Counted from the stretch's first letter, positions 8,597 through 17,880 are shown. The stretch: 64,000 nt of DNA from Mucilaginibacter_A sp050954285 (GCA_050954285.1 JBPBPL010000007.1:62001-126000); one strand, 5' to 3'. Numbers and translations are program-made. Notes: a model not told the origin generated them from the sequence alone.

Positions 8597-9610
8597 TTAT
8601 TCAATGATTGATAATTGCAGCAACACATCTTCCTCCAAAATTGGAAAAAGTTTGCGTTCGCGGATCGTGTGATAAACGGCATCAAAAATACCCATAAAAT
8701 CACCCTTTGACGAAGGCACTGCGGTGGTTTCCATTTTTCCGGTTTCCGGGTTGATACAGGTTAGCTGGCCTTCCATGCCTGGTTCCTCGATGCCATAACC
8801 AAGAGCCAAAGGCGACATGCCCTGATCGAGTTGCGCTTCCTGTACGTCAGACCGTTTTTTGATAAACGTGCCGCGCGAACCATTCACTACAAAACCCGGC
8901 AATGGCTTGGCAACCAGCATACTGGCATATAAAAATACGTTCAGATCTTCGGCATATTTCAGGTGGATAAAAAAGTAATCCGGCACTTCTGTTTTGTGCC
9001 GAATCTTGCCTAACGTTTTAGTAAAAGAAAGCGGCTTACCAAACAAAGTAATCGCCTGATCAAGCAAATGCGGGCCTAAATCATACAGTAATCCACTGGC
9101 AGGCATTGGTTTTTCTTTAAAAGCTTTTGGTCCGATTTCAGGTCGCCAACGGTCATAACGGAAGTGTACTTCTACAATTTTGCCTAATTCGTTGGTGTTC
9201 AATACTTCTTTTACCGACATAACATCACTGTCCCAGCGGCGGTTCTGGTAAACCAAAACTTCGCGGTTTACCTGTCTTCCCAAATCAAATAATTCTTTGG
9301 CTTCTGCGGAAGTTGCGGCAATTGGTTTCTCAATCAGCACATGTTTACCAGCCAGCAATGCTGCTTTTGCCAGTTCAAAATGAGTGAAATTTGGCGTATT
9401 CACCACAATCAGTTCCAGTTCCGGGTTGTTAATCACTTCCTCCAAAGTATCGTAACTTTTGATATTTGGGTAAATTTGAGCGGCTTTTTTAGTATTCCGC
9501 TCAACCACAGCATCCAGACTGAAACCCGGATTAGCGTTTAAAAATGGTGCATGAAATATCCGGCCAGACATGCCGAAAGCCAGTAAACCGGTTTTGATAG
9601 GTTGATCCAT
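8597..9610 (-). CDS. Gfo/Idh/MocA family oxidoreductase
   Basis: 337 residues. The N-terminal Rossmann fold has AFGMSGRIFHAPFL, in place of the usual GxGxxG, and the family motif EKPIA at ~residues 93-97 (HVLIEKPIAATSAEAKEL). The C-terminal GFO_IDH_MocA domain includes YDLGPHLLDQAITLFG, with the His often involved in catalysis. Members are NAD(P)-dependent dehydrogenases of sugars, inositols or related polyols; the substrate here is unknown. It lies 22 bp downstream of an SDR gene on the same strand, so the two may be co-transcribed. A 12-mer core at 9202 is read as VKEVL. Confidence 0.85.
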   Translation of the reverse strand: MDQPIKTGLLAFGMSGRIFHAPFLNANPGFSLDAVVERNTKKAAQIYPNIKSYDTLEEVINNPELELIVVNTPNFTHFELAKAALLAGKHVLIEKPIAATSAEAKELFDLGRQVNREVLVYQNRRWDSDVMSVKEVLNTNELGKIVEVHFRYDRWRPEIGPKAFKEKPMPASGLLYDLGPHLLDQAITLFGKPLSFTKTLGKIRHKTEVPDYFFIHLKYAEDLNVFLYASMLVAKPLPGFVVNGSRGTFIKKRSDVQEAQLDQGMSPLALGYGIEEPGMEGQLTCINPETGKMETTAVPSSKGDFMGIFDAVYHTIRERKLFPILEEDVLLQLSIIE

Positions 9611-9632
9611 GTTGAAATTTTAAATTGATGTG

Positions 9633-10424
9633 CTAAAAAATGCTTCTCGTTACGCCGCCATCTACCTGAATAGTGGTTCCGGTAATGTACGAAGCTTTTT
9701 CTGAAGCTAAAAAAGTGATTAAAGCTGCCAGTTCTTCGGGCTGGCCAATCCTGCGTAAAGGAATGTTTTTTGCTTTTTCTGCTAAAGCTTGTTCTTCGGT
9801 CATGCCTGCAGCCAGTTCTTTTTTGATGCCAGAGCTACGGATTCGATCTGTCAAAATCAAACCCGGACAAACATTATTGACCGTAATCTGATCCGGCCCA
9901 ACTTCGTCAGCCAGCATTTTGGCCATCCCGACAACGCCCATCCGGATGCTGGTGGAAAGCACGGAACTTTCCAGCACAGATTTGACAGACATACTGACAA
10001 TATTGATGATCCGGCCGCTTCCGGTTTTTTTAAGATGAGGTAAAACTAAGCGTGTTATTCTAACGGTGCTCAGCAAATTCAGTTCAAAAGCAGTTTGCCA
10101 GGCGGTTTCGTCAAAACTTTCTACCGGGCCAAAAGGAGGGCCACCGGCGTTGTTTACCAGAATATCAATCTGCCCAAAACGAGCTGCTGCTTGTGCAACA
10201 AAACGTTCGACTTGAGCAGCATCGGTTACATCAACCGGAATGGCGACGACCTGGTTTCCGGTTTTTTGACTGATTTCTTGCGCGGTTTTTTCCAGTTCTT
10301 CGCGGTTTCTAGAACCAATAATCACGCTCACACCTTCTGCCGACAAAGCTTCTGCCGTTGCTCGCCCCAAACCTTTACTTGAAGCTAAAACAACGGCTAC
10401 TTTATTTTTGATACCCAGATCCAT
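9633..10424 (-). CDS. SDR family oxidoreductase, atypical active site
   Basis: 263 residues with the classical SDR layout: cofactor motif ASSKGLGRA at residues 14-22, NNAGGP at 91-96, and the C-terminal YITGTTIQVDGG typical of FabG-like enzymes. The catalytic YxxxK motif is missing. The corresponding segment reads SSVLSTSIRMGVVG (residues 153-166), with Leu and Ile where Tyr and Lys normally lie. A recognised subgroup of SDRs has this change, so it is probably real rather than an error. Activity as a standard dehydrogenase is doubtful. It is the likely upstream partner of the Gfo/Idh/MocA gene. Confidence 0.85.
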   Translation of the reverse strand: MDLGIKNKVAVVLASSKGLGRATAEALSAEGVSVIIGSRNREELEKTAQEISQKTGNQVVAIPVDVTDAAQVERFVAQAAARFGQIDILVNNAGGPPFGPVESFDETAWQTAFELNLLSTVRITRLVLPHLKKTGSGRIINIVSMSVKSVLESSVLSTSIRMGVVGMAKMLADEVGPDQITVNNVCPGLILTDRIRSSGIKKELAAGMTEEQALAEKAKNIPLRRIGQPEELAALITFLASEKASYITGTTIQVDGGVTRSIF

Positions 10425-10448
10425 AATTTATATCGATAAAAGAAGTAT
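10423..10448. repeat. Dispersed element between SDR and DUF1345 genes
   Basis: AATTTA, spacer TATCGA, then core TAAAAGAAGTAT at 10437-10448. The AT half abuts the SDR start codon (10424-10422). Confidence 0.8.
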
Positions 10449-10474
10449 AACAGGCGCAAATAACCGCTTGTTTT

Positions 10475-11140
10475 TTAGTGGCCAAATAATCCGGAGATGA
10501 TGTTGATGCTTAAGGCTACAATTACAGTATTGAAAATAAAAGACAAAATACTGTGCGCCCAGGCCAGGCGGCGGATTCTGCGGGAACTGATCTCAACATC
10601 AGAAACCTGGAAAGTCATGCCGATAATGAAGGAAAAATAAACAAAATCCAGGTAATCAGGGTTAGGTTCCTTTGGAAATTCCAATCCACCATCAATCTCT
10701 TTTTTCCCTTCTTGAGTGGTATAATAAAGATGGGCATAGCGTAATGTAAAAACCGTGTGCGTTAGCCACCAGGAAATACCTACGGAGGCAATTGCCAGCA
10801 AAGCATGTTCGGTAGTTTGTCCCGTTGTATTTGCTTTGCCGGAGATGATCAGCGTGATTACAGCAAACAGACTGATAAAAGCGGCTGCGATAATGAAAAG
10901 AAAAATAAAGGTAATACTGGAATCTTCTAACTGAACATTTTTTCTTACCTCTTTTGGATGTACGGAAAGGATGATAATCCAATCTATAACTACTATTGTA
11001 GTTGCATAACTTATCCAGGTAACAATAATATGGTTGGGTAAAGAAAGCTTAGAAGTAGCAAACCAAACAACGACGACGATAATAAAAGCTATAATCTGCC
11101 GGTGGTGGGCATCTAAGTATTTGGTGTTTTTTGTTGCCAT
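10475..11140 (-). CDS. DUF1345 family membrane protein
   Basis: 221 residues with about five membrane segments. The domain signature runs ISWWLTHTVFTLRYAHLYY, then PDYLDFVYFSFIIGMTFQVSDVEI and a final membrane helix, as in DUF1345. Function is unknown for the family. The start MATKNTKYLDAHHR is the first Met, and its upstream spacer is AT-rich. Confidence 0.85.
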   Translation of the reverse strand: MATKNTKYLDAHHRQIIAFIIVVVVWFATSKLSLPNHIIVTWISYATTIVVIDWIIILSVHPKEVRKNVQLEDSSITFIFLFIIAAAFISLFAVITLIISGKANTTGQTTEHALLAIASVGISWWLTHTVFTLRYAHLYYTTQEGKKEIDGGLEFPKEPNPDYLDFVYFSFIIGMTFQVSDVEISSRRIRRLAWAHSILSFIFNTVIVALSINIISGLFGH

Positions 11141-11186
11141 GGTTTAGTTTGAAATATTAAAAATTTAGTTTAAATGTTGATCAATT

Positions 11187-11209
11187 AATTTAGGTGATAA
11201 AAGAAGTAC
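11187..11209. repeat. Dispersed element at the end of the AI-2E transporter gene
   Basis: AATTTAGG, then TAAAAGAAGTAC at 11198-11209 (last base differs from consensus). It ends 3 bp before the minus-strand stop of the transporter gene at 11213. Confidence 0.75.
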
Positions 11210-11212
11210 GGT

Positions 11213-12307
11213 TTAAACTACAACTTCTCTTCGACGGCGTCTTTTCCAGATCTGGCCCATGTGTTGTGTCGGGATTGTATCGCCCAGTAATTTCCCCCAC
11301 GGTTTCAAATCTTCAATCCGGTCAAAAATAATTTTTAAAACAGCTACCATCGGGATGGAAAGAAACGTGCCTGCAACGCCCCAAAGTGAACCTACCAACA
11401 GCACTACAATGATAGAAACCATCGCATTAATCTGGACTTTGGAAGAAACAATCCGCGGAACTAAAATATTATTATCAATAAACTGAATAATAGAATAAGC
11501 AATGATAATACCTAATTGTGTGCTGTATCCTTCTTTGGTTACCGTTGCAATTAAGAGCGGCAAAATAATAGCGATAATGCCGCCGATATAAGGCACCATA
11601 TTTAAAATTGCACCGATTATACCCAACAGTAGGGCATACTTTATATCTAAAATAAACAAGGCGGAACAATTTAAAAAAGCAACAATCAATGCTTCAATCA
11701 GCAAACCAACAATGTAACTCTGGATAGCTACTTTAGTCTGGTTTAATATTTCGGCTACGTTATTTGTGTTTTCTTCGGAGAAGATCTCATACAGAAAGTT
11801 AAGGATCAGTTCTTTATAAAGCAGTAATAAAAATATGTAAACCGGTATCAAAAAAAGCACACTGAATAAGCCGAATAAACTGCCAATAGTTTGCCCAACT
11901 AAACCTTTGCTGTTGTTGGCCGTATCGCTAAGCATCAGCATTTGCTTTTGAATGCTTACCCCGAAAGTCTGCTGTATCCAGGTTTCAATTTCTATGATAA
12001 TTTGTGCGCCTTTAGCTTTTAAAGCCGGAAAAGTGTCGCCAAACTGGATCATTTGCGAAGATAGAAAATACAGTACGGCTACCACAAAAACAATCATGGT
12101 AAACATTGTTAGCGTGATAGCCAGAATTTTAGGAATTTTCCAGCGCCGCAACCGATTGTAAAAAGGGTTGAGTAAAATAGCCAGCAAAACCGAAAAACTG
12201 ATGGGCACCAACAAATCTGCCAGCATATAAAGCACCATCACAAAAAGCGACAGGCCGAACAAAATGACTGTAGCTTTAAGGTAAAACGGATATTGTTTAA
12301 TGAGCAT
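11213..12307 (-). CDS. AI-2E family transporter (PerM/YdiK-like)
   Basis: 364 residues with about eight predicted membrane segments in the family arrangement: two pairs at the N-terminus, a soluble segment around residues 90-150, then FLIPVYIFLLLLY, IGAILNMVPYIGGIIAIILPL and WGVAGTFLSIPMVAVLKII. The NMVPYIGG motif and the PxxGxxGxxLxxP-like end are typical. Family members are implicated in export of small molecules or ion antiport; the substrate cannot be told from sequence. The C-terminus is basic (WKRRRRREVVV). Confidence 0.9.
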   Translation of the reverse strand: MLIKQYPFYLKATVILFGLSLFVMVLYMLADLLVPISFSVLLAILLNPFYNRLRRWKIPKILAITLTMFTMIVFVVAVLYFLSSQMIQFGDTFPALKAKGAQIIIEIETWIQQTFGVSIQKQMLMLSDTANNSKGLVGQTIGSLFGLFSVLFLIPVYIFLLLLYKELILNFLYEIFSEENTNNVAEILNQTKVAIQSYIVGLLIEALIVAFLNCSALFILDIKYALLLGIIGAILNMVPYIGGIIAIILPLLIATVTKEGYSTQLGIIIAYSIIQFIDNNILVPRIVSSKVQINAMVSIIVVLLVGSLWGVAGTFLSIPMVAVLKIIFDRIEDLKPWGKLLGDTIPTQHMGQIWKRRRRREVVV

Positions 12308-12406
12308 AAAACGAATTTGTTGGCTGCTTTATTTACTAATTTAAAATTGCTTCGGCTTAATTTTTATGGCTGATAAAACATTAACTGCATTTGGCAAACA
12401 AGGTTT

Positions 12407-12432
12407 AAATTTTATGCCGATAAAAGAAGTAT
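12407..12432. repeat. Dispersed element near the clpS 3' end
   Basis: AATTTTATGCCGA, then core TAAAAGAAGTAT at 12421-12432, 7 bp beyond the clpS stop. Confidence 0.8.
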
Positions 12433-12439
12433 GCAAAAT

Positions 12440-12721
12440 TTAATCAACAGAAACAGTGAGGCCTTCCTGCTGCAAAATTTTGCGGTAAACTTCCACCTCA
12501 GTAAAAGAACCTTCCAAAATGGCGCATTTACCTTTGGTGTGTACTTCCCAGGCAATTTTTTGTGCCTGGCCATCGTTGTAATCCAGATATTTTATCAGGC
12601 AATAAATCACATGATCGAACGAGTTGACCTCATCATTCCACAAAATCAGGCGATGGCTTTCTTTCAACCCGGCCAGCAACTCTTCCAGCGTAAAGCTTTC
12701 TTCTTTAATTTCTGTTGACAT
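12440..12721 (-). CDS. clpS: ClpS-family adaptor of the Clp protease
   Basis: 93 residues. The core LILWNDEVNSFDHVIYCLIK corresponds to the ClpS motif that forms the N-degron pocket, and the conserved KIAWEVHTKGKC follows, matching the VHxxGKC signature. ClpS delivers N-end-rule substrates to ClpA/ClpC AAA+ unfoldases. The protein is a little shorter than E. coli ClpS. No clp ATPase is adjacent. Confidence 0.85.
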   Translation of the reverse strand: MSTEIKEESFTLEELLAGLKESHRLILWNDEVNSFDHVIYCLIKYLDYNDGQAQKIAWEVHTKGKCAILEGSFTEVEVYRKILQQEGLTVSVD

Positions 12722-12821
12722 ATCAGCAAATTTAGTAAAAATAAAAACCGGATATTTAGCAAAATCACCTAAACCATGAAGGTTTAAAATCGTCTGACCG
12801 AAATCTTTTTAACCATTACGA

Positions 12822-13679
12822 ATGAAAATCTTTTCTATTTTACTCTTATTCGCCGGATGTTCCTTAACAGCGTTTACGGCAAATGCACAATCAAAATCTC
12901 TAAAAAACCTCAAAAACTCAGCACAAAGTATAGTGGTTGATGGCAATTTAAAAGATTGGGGAGATAGTTTAAGCTATTATAATCCGGATAAAAAAATCCA
13001 TTATGGGCTGGCTCAAAACCAGGAAAACTTGTATTTCGCCATCCGGATTGAAAACCGCGGCCAGCAGGAGCAAGCCATGCGCAATGGTATTACGCTGGCT
13101 TTTAATCCCGAAGGAAAAAAGAAGGAAACGTACAGCCTCACTTTCCCTTCTCCGGATCAGGACGAAAACAGTATGTTCATCATGCCAAAAGCGGATCATG
13201 CCATTACCGAGCAGCAGCTGAAAAAGGAGGACATGGACGAGCGGCGCAAGGCAGATTTGCTAAAACTGCGCGACATCCAGGTAAAAGGTTTTCCGGATGT
13301 GGAAACCGACCATATTACCACGGCCAATACTTATGGTATAAAAACAGTATTGCAGTTTGATGAAAGCGGAGCCCTCGTATATGAAGCGGCGATCCCGGTA
13401 AAAATGCTGCATTCGGATTTGAATAGCAAGCCTTGGGTGTTTGATATTAAGATTAACAGTTTTGCCGGATCAAAAGGCACGCACGATGGTTTAAAACCTC
13501 CCGGTGAAAACGGCGGCATGGGCGGCATGAATGGAGGAGGAGGAGGAATGCGCGGCGGCGGAATGGGCGGTGGCGGTATGCGTGGAGGAGGAATGCGTGG
13601 TGGCGGTATGCAAGGCGGTGATAATACAGGTGGTAACTCTGGCAAAGCGGTTGAAATTAAAGATAAATTTATATGGTAA
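12822..13679 (+). CDS. Secreted protein with CBM9/DOMON-like domain and Gly-Met tail
   Basis: 285 residues. A signal peptide ends at TANAQ (~residue 23). Residues ~38-200 resemble a beta-sandwich of the CBM9-like/DOMON type (VDGNLKDWGDSL, HYGLAQNQENLYFAIRI). Residues ~230-270 are low-complexity GGGMRGGGMGGGGMRGGGM. The function is unknown; such proteins in Bacteroidota are annotated only as hypothetical. The stop TAA (13677-13679) is the first three bases of a dispersed-element core (13677-13688), and another core is read in frame as GIKTVL at 13339. Confidence 0.75.
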   Translation: MKIFSILLLFAGCSLTAFTANAQSKSLKNLKNSAQSIVVDGNLKDWGDSLSYYNPDKKIHYGLAQNQENLYFAIRIENRGQQEQAMRNGITLAFNPEGKKKETYSLTFPSPDQDENSMFIMPKADHAITEQQLKKEDMDERRKADLLKLRDIQVKGFPDVETDHITTANTYGIKTVLQFDESGALVYEAAIPVKMLHSDLNSKPWVFDIKINSFAGSKGTHDGLKPPGENGGMGGMNGGGGGMRGGGMGGGGMRGGGMRGGGMQGGDNTGGNSGKAVEIKDKFIW

Positions 13680-13701
13680 AAGAAGTAAGATGCTGATATA
13701 T

Positions 13702-13736
13702 AAAAAGCCGTTTCAAATCATTTGAAACGGCTTTTT
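13702..13736. terminator. Bidirectional intrinsic terminator
   Basis: A long perfect stem (AAAAAGCCGTTTCAAA paired with TTTGAAACGGCTTTTT, 2-nt centre) lies between convergent genes. A-runs and T-runs on both sides allow termination in both directions. Confidence 0.9.
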
Positions 13737-13753
13737 ATATTAATTAAATCCTG

Positions 13754-13779
13754 ATGCTTCTTTTATCAACCTAAATTTA
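13754..13779. repeat. Dispersed element supplying a stop codon
   Basis: ATGCTTCTTTTA (13754-13765), TCAACC, TAAATTTA: a near-ideal extended element. The minus-strand stop of the MG2/plug gene (13779-13777) lies in its AT half. Confidence 0.85.
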
Positions 13780-16494
13780 TTCTACTTTATAGTGATACGC
13801 CTGCCGGGCTAAGCTGCCTTCGTCATCAATTCCTTCAATTACTACGCGATAAGTGGCTTTGCTATCCGCATTAAAAAAACTGAATGTTGCTTTACCTTCT
13901 TTATCAGTAATTAAATTAGGGTTCCAGTAAATGGTAGTACGTAAATCTGCTACCACCTGGTTAGTTTTAGGATCATCATATTTTGGCGAATAAAAGGTTT
14001 TGGTGGTAGTGAAACCTTTTGGACTGTATGTAACAATGCCAGGTGAATAAGCTTGAATAGCATAACTTGGGTCATTACCACGCCTCGTAGTTACAATTAG
14101 CACGCCGCCACCACCACGACCACCATAAATAGAAGTATAAGCGCCGGAACGCAGCACCTCAATGGTAGCCACGTCTGTTGGTTGAATTGAACTCAAATAG
14201 TCGCCATCTACATAAACACCATCTACAATTAACTGCATCGGCGTATTGAAGCTGCGTGTAGAATAAGGGATACCTCCACGGAAAATTACGCCCAGCAACC
14301 GGCCCTGCAAACATTGATCAATGGTGGCGCAACCCAAGTCTCGGAAAATATCACCCTTGATAATCTGATCTGCGTTGCCGGAACCATTTAAGTTAGAAGA
14401 GTTTTTCACCGGCTCTTTTTTCTCTGTAATCGTAACTTCTTTTAGTAAAATCGTCCGGTTTACTAAACCATATTTGCGCAAATCATCGTATTGCGTTTTA
14501 CTGTTGCGGAGGTAGCCGGCCAGCTCATTGTTCAGGTTGATGGAAACGTCAGGCGCGTTTTTATTTTTGGTCACAAATTGCTGCGGAACATTATCCAGCG
14601 TTACTTCTACATTTTTACGTCCCCCTGCACCTCTCGCCTGAATTACAAAACGAATACTGTCCGGAAAAATCAAATTATCAAACTTAAACTTGCCATTGGC
14701 ATCAGTAATTGTATCCAGTAAAAACGCGCCTTTTGTAGTGGTAAACAAAGTAACCTTGCTTTTAGCCAGCGGCTTGCCACCCAGTGTTTTTACTGTGCCA
14801 GAAATTTCCATAGATTTTTCAGGCTGAAAACTGATCTGCGGAAAGCTATTTCCCATCAGCAGCGGCCATGCAAAACGGCGGTAACCTTGCGTCAGCATCA
14901 GCACATCCAGATCAGCTTGTGTTTTTTCTGTTGGATGCGCAAAATAATAACCCGGCTGCTCGATGTAGCCTTTAATATCTGAAGTTAAAAGTAAATCTGA
15001 CAGAATCGTATTTTCCTTATCTTCATTTACCGGCATTTTAGTTTCGTCGGTAACAGCTACAGAAAAGCTGCCCATTACTGGTGCCTTTGCTTTGTTTAAT
15101 ACTGTAAAATTGAGATCAACTTTTTGTCGCGGCGAAGTAGTTTCCGGCGAGGAGACGTCAACTTTCAACTGATCGGGATTCTGGATGAAGACGATCCGCT
15201 CGTTCAAGGGTTCACCTTCCTGCGTAAACAGTGTAAATTGTGCAATCCCCGAAGGAAAGCGGCTTTTCGGAATCCGTGCTGAAAATGATTGGCTTTCCAG
15301 CTTGCTTTTAGCCGTATAATAAACATCGCCCCCAGATTGGCCAAGCACCATGATATCGGTGTTTTGTTTTTGTTTGAATGTTTCGTTTCCTACCGAGACA
15401 TGCAGGTTAATAAACTCAGGATCAGTTAAATTTATGGTGAGCACAAAGCCCTGATCGGTAGCTTTCGGCAGCTCAAAGTTCTTTTCAGAACCATCTGGAA
15501 AAGTTATTTTGGCAGTATAAGTTTTACCGCTTTCGGGCAACAGTGGAAATGTGCCCATGCCCAAGTGCTGCGTAGTTATTTGGGCAACTTCCACACTGGA
15601 GCTGTTAAATATGCTTCCCTTAATATCCACGCCCAAACCATCGGCACCAACCGCTTTGAAAGCTATTTTAGACCGGATGTTACTAACCAGACTGCCGCTT
15701 TCCGGGAAAAACTGCACGTCCACATCGCTGGAAGTGGCTTTGATCGGTACTGTTTTTACCACTACTTTTTTAGGATCGATGGAGAGACCGGTAACAATTT
15801 GTCCGGATTTTAAACTTCCGGGCTGCGGATTGCTGAAATTCAGACTGATATTTCCACTGGCATCAGTTGCGCTTTTACCTTTTAAAACGGTTTTAAAATC
15901 CAGCTGTACACGGTAATTTACCGGTTTATCCGCATAAGGTTTGTTGTCCAGATCAGCGTAATGGATTACGGCATTAATTTTTTGCAGACCATTATCCGTA
16001 GTAAACTTGTAATTTACCGTGGTAAAAACAGTATTGGCAATTGCGTTGCCCACACTGATCGTTTTGTCAAAAAAATAATCCTCGCCAAAATTTCGCATCC
16101 ACTGCGTGTACGCGCGGATGCGGTAATTGCCTTCCTGCAAAGTATCGGTGAGTGCGAAATTACCCCAGCTAATGCCTGCGGTAAGCGGCAGTCGCAGTGA
16201 TTGTTTCACAGAATCCTTTTCGTTGATCAGATCAACATACAAAATCTTGCTCAAACCCGAAGGCTGGTGCTTGCTGCCAACGGTAGTATAAGCTTTAAAA
16301 TAAATCAGGTCGCCGATGGCATAATAGGGTTTATCCAGTTGCAGATAAACCTTTTCTACCGGATAATTATCGGTGAACTTTTGCAGTTGTGTCAGAATTT
16401 TTTTCAGCGGGTCATCGTCCTGTCGAAAAGCAAAACCTGCAAATAATGTTGCAGAAAGCAGCAAAGTAACCGTTAACAGTTTCTTCAATTTCAT
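13777..16494 (-). CDS. MG2 macroglobulin-like protein with TonB plug domain, no barrel
   Basis: 905 residues. A signal peptide is followed by an MG2-type domain near residue 45 (KVYLQLDKPYYAIGDLIYFK), several Ig-like/macroglobulin sheets, a CarboxypepD_reg-like segment near residue 570 (ISGTVKTLGGKPLAKSKV) and a plug-like domain around 690-810 (PMQLIVDGVYVDG, IEVLRSGAYTSIYGGRGGGG). The C-terminus (FFNADSKATYRVVIEGID) is again sandwich-like; there is no beta-barrel. This architecture recurs in Bacteroidota and may assist TonB-dependent uptake or surface assembly, but the role is not established. A GT-type 12-mer core lies in frame at 16023, with a near-copy at 15747. Confidence 0.8.
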   Translation of the reverse strand: MKLKKLLTVTLLLSATLFAGFAFRQDDDPLKKILTQLQKFTDNYPVEKVYLQLDKPYYAIGDLIYFKAYTTVGSKHQPSGLSKILYVDLINEKDSVKQSLRLPLTAGISWGNFALTDTLQEGNYRIRAYTQWMRNFGEDYFFDKTISVGNAIANTVFTTVNYKFTTDNGLQKINAVIHYADLDNKPYADKPVNYRVQLDFKTVLKGKSATDASGNISLNFSNPQPGSLKSGQIVTGLSIDPKKVVVKTVPIKATSSDVDVQFFPESGSLVSNIRSKIAFKAVGADGLGVDIKGSIFNSSSVEVAQITTQHLGMGTFPLLPESGKTYTAKITFPDGSEKNFELPKATDQGFVLTINLTDPEFINLHVSVGNETFKQKQNTDIMVLGQSGGDVYYTAKSKLESQSFSARIPKSRFPSGIAQFTLFTQEGEPLNERIVFIQNPDQLKVDVSSPETTSPRQKVDLNFTVLNKAKAPVMGSFSVAVTDETKMPVNEDKENTILSDLLLTSDIKGYIEQPGYYFAHPTEKTQADLDVLMLTQGYRRFAWPLLMGNSFPQISFQPEKSMEISGTVKTLGGKPLAKSKVTLFTTTKGAFLLDTITDANGKFKFDNLIFPDSIRFVIQARGAGGRKNVEVTLDNVPQQFVTKNKNAPDVSINLNNELAGYLRNSKTQYDDLRKYGLVNRTILLKEVTITEKKEPVKNSSNLNGSGNADQIIKGDIFRDLGCATIDQCLQGRLLGVIFRGGIPYSTRSFNTPMQLIVDGVYVDGDYLSSIQPTDVATIEVLRSGAYTSIYGGRGGGGVLIVTTRRGNDPSYAIQAYSPGIVTYSPKGFTTTKTFYSPKYDDPKTNQVVADLRTTIYWNPNLITDKEGKATFSFFNADSKATYRVVIEGIDDEGSLARQAYHYKVE

Positions 16495-16568
16495 AGTTTA
16501 ACAAACAAAACAAGATACTAAAAATAAACAAGTTATGCCGCTATTTGTTGAACGGTTAGTTTACAAAC

Positions 16569-17105
16569 TTAAAAGCTGTTTTTCCACATCATGCTTTCTA
16601 CCGGCCGCGTGGTTGGGTTGCTGTATTTGGCGTTGGCTTTAGTGTTGTACAAGGTTTCAATTTCACCTTCCACTACAAAATAAATCAGCTGACCGATCGG
16701 CATTCCCGGATAAACGCGCACGGGTTGCGTAACCGAAATTTCCAGTGTCCAGGTATTACAAAAACCAACATCGCCTTTGCCTGCTGTGGCGTGAATGTCA
16801 ATCCCCAATCGGCCGGTACTGCTTTTACCCTCTAAAAATGGTACATGGCTGTGCGTTTCAGTATATTCTACCGTTACACCTAAATATAAGGTGTTGGGTT
16901 GAAGTAAAAAACCTTCTTTCGGGATCTCGAAATGATCGATTTCGTTATGCAGCTTGGCATCTAAAACGCGGTTGCGATAGGTGGCTAGGTATTTTCCCAA
17001 ATGCACATCATAAGAATTAGTGCCGAGGCAGGTTGGATCATAAGGCTCAATAATAATCGTTCCCTTTTCAATTTCCTGTAAAATAAGTTTGTCTGATAAA
17101 ATCAT
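16569..17105 (-). CDS. dcd: dCTP deaminase
   Basis: 178 residues, the usual length. Conserved elements are MILSDKLI at the start, PYDPTCLGTNSYDVHLG, FLEGKSSTGRLGID (substrate-binding Ser and Arg), the catalytic segment GDVGFCNTWTLEI with its Glu, and the C-terminal swap region NAKYSNPTTRP. It deaminates dCTP to dUTP for thymidylate synthesis in the cytoplasm. It is divergent from the PPTase gene, sharing a 71-bp intergenic region. Confidence 0.95.
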   Translation of the reverse strand: MILSDKLILQEIEKGTIIIEPYDPTCLGTNSYDVHLGKYLATYRNRVLDAKLHNEIDHFEIPKEGFLLQPNTLYLGVTVEYTETHSHVPFLEGKSSTGRLGIDIHATAGKGDVGFCNTWTLEISVTQPVRVYPGMPIGQLIYFVVEGEIETLYNTKANAKYSNPTTRPVESMMWKNSF

Positions 17106-17176
17106 AGGTGCAAAAATGCGGAACCGAAATTAAAGTATTTTAAAGGATATTGCTATCCTTTTTGCAACTTTACTTC

Positions 17177-17818
17177 ATGGGGATTGCTTACCGAAAAAAG
17201 GTGGATGACGACACCGAATTTGCCCTTTGGAAAATTGAAGAAAATGCCGAAGAACTTTACCAGCAGCTACAGCTCGACGAGGAAGAAAAAGCTTTCATTC
17301 AAAAACTAAGCAACAGCAAACGTTACCTGCACTGGCTGGGCACACGCGTGCTGCTGCGCAAAATGTTGAACACCGAAGAATATATTGATTGTAAGGTTGA
17401 TGAATATGGTAAACCATACTTAACGGCTATTCCGTACCATATTTCGTTAAGTCATTCTTATGATTATGCGGCGGTGATGATCAGTAAAAATAAGTCGGTA
17501 GGTATCGATATTGAGAAAATTGAACAAAAAGTAGTCCGCATCGCCCATAAATTTATGCGGCCGGAAGAACTGGCTTTTATCCAGCCTGAACATAAAATTA
17601 ACCAGTTATATGCTTGTTGGTGCGCCAAAGAAGCAGTTTACAAATGTTATGGCCGCAAAGAAATTTCTTTTTTGAACCATATTTTACTGCGTGATTTTGT
17701 TTGTTGTGAGGAAGGAACACTGCACGCTACCATCCAAACGGAAACCATCAGCCTGGATTTTGAAGTAAAATATTTGCGATTCAATGAATACATGATTGGT
17801 TATGCAAAAGAAGTATGA
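17177..17818 (+). CDS. 4'-phosphopantetheinyl transferase superfamily protein
   Basis: 213 residues. The Sfp/AcpS-type motifs are GIDIEKIE (metal-binding Asp and Glu) and WCAKEAVYKCYG, preceded by LGTRVLLRKML and HISLSHSYDYAAVMIS. It attaches phosphopantetheine from CoA to carrier proteins. An in-frame TTG at 17150 would add nine residues; the ATG at 17177 (MGIAYRKKVDDD) is preferred. The last codons (YAKEV) coincide with a one-mismatch copy of the dispersed 12-mer at 17805-17816. lipB follows 62 bp later. Confidence 0.9.
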   Translation: MGIAYRKKVDDDTEFALWKIEENAEELYQQLQLDEEEKAFIQKLSNSKRYLHWLGTRVLLRKMLNTEEYIDCKVDEYGKPYLTAIPYHISLSHSYDYAAVMISKNKSVGIDIEKIEQKVVRIAHKFMRPEELAFIQPEHKINQLYACWCAKEAVYKCYGRKEISFLNHILLRDFVCCEEGTLHATIQTETISLDFEVKYLRFNEYMIGYAKEV

Positions 17819-17880
17819 AGCTTTGGGATTGAAGATATGAAGTTTGAACGGAGCGCAGGTTTTAGAGTGAGGATTAAAAA

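Noticed and set aside
13331..13645. Pro-rich minus-strand ORF opposite the Gly-Met tail gene
   Set aside because: It is the complement of the low-complexity GGGM repeats and has no independent coding signal.
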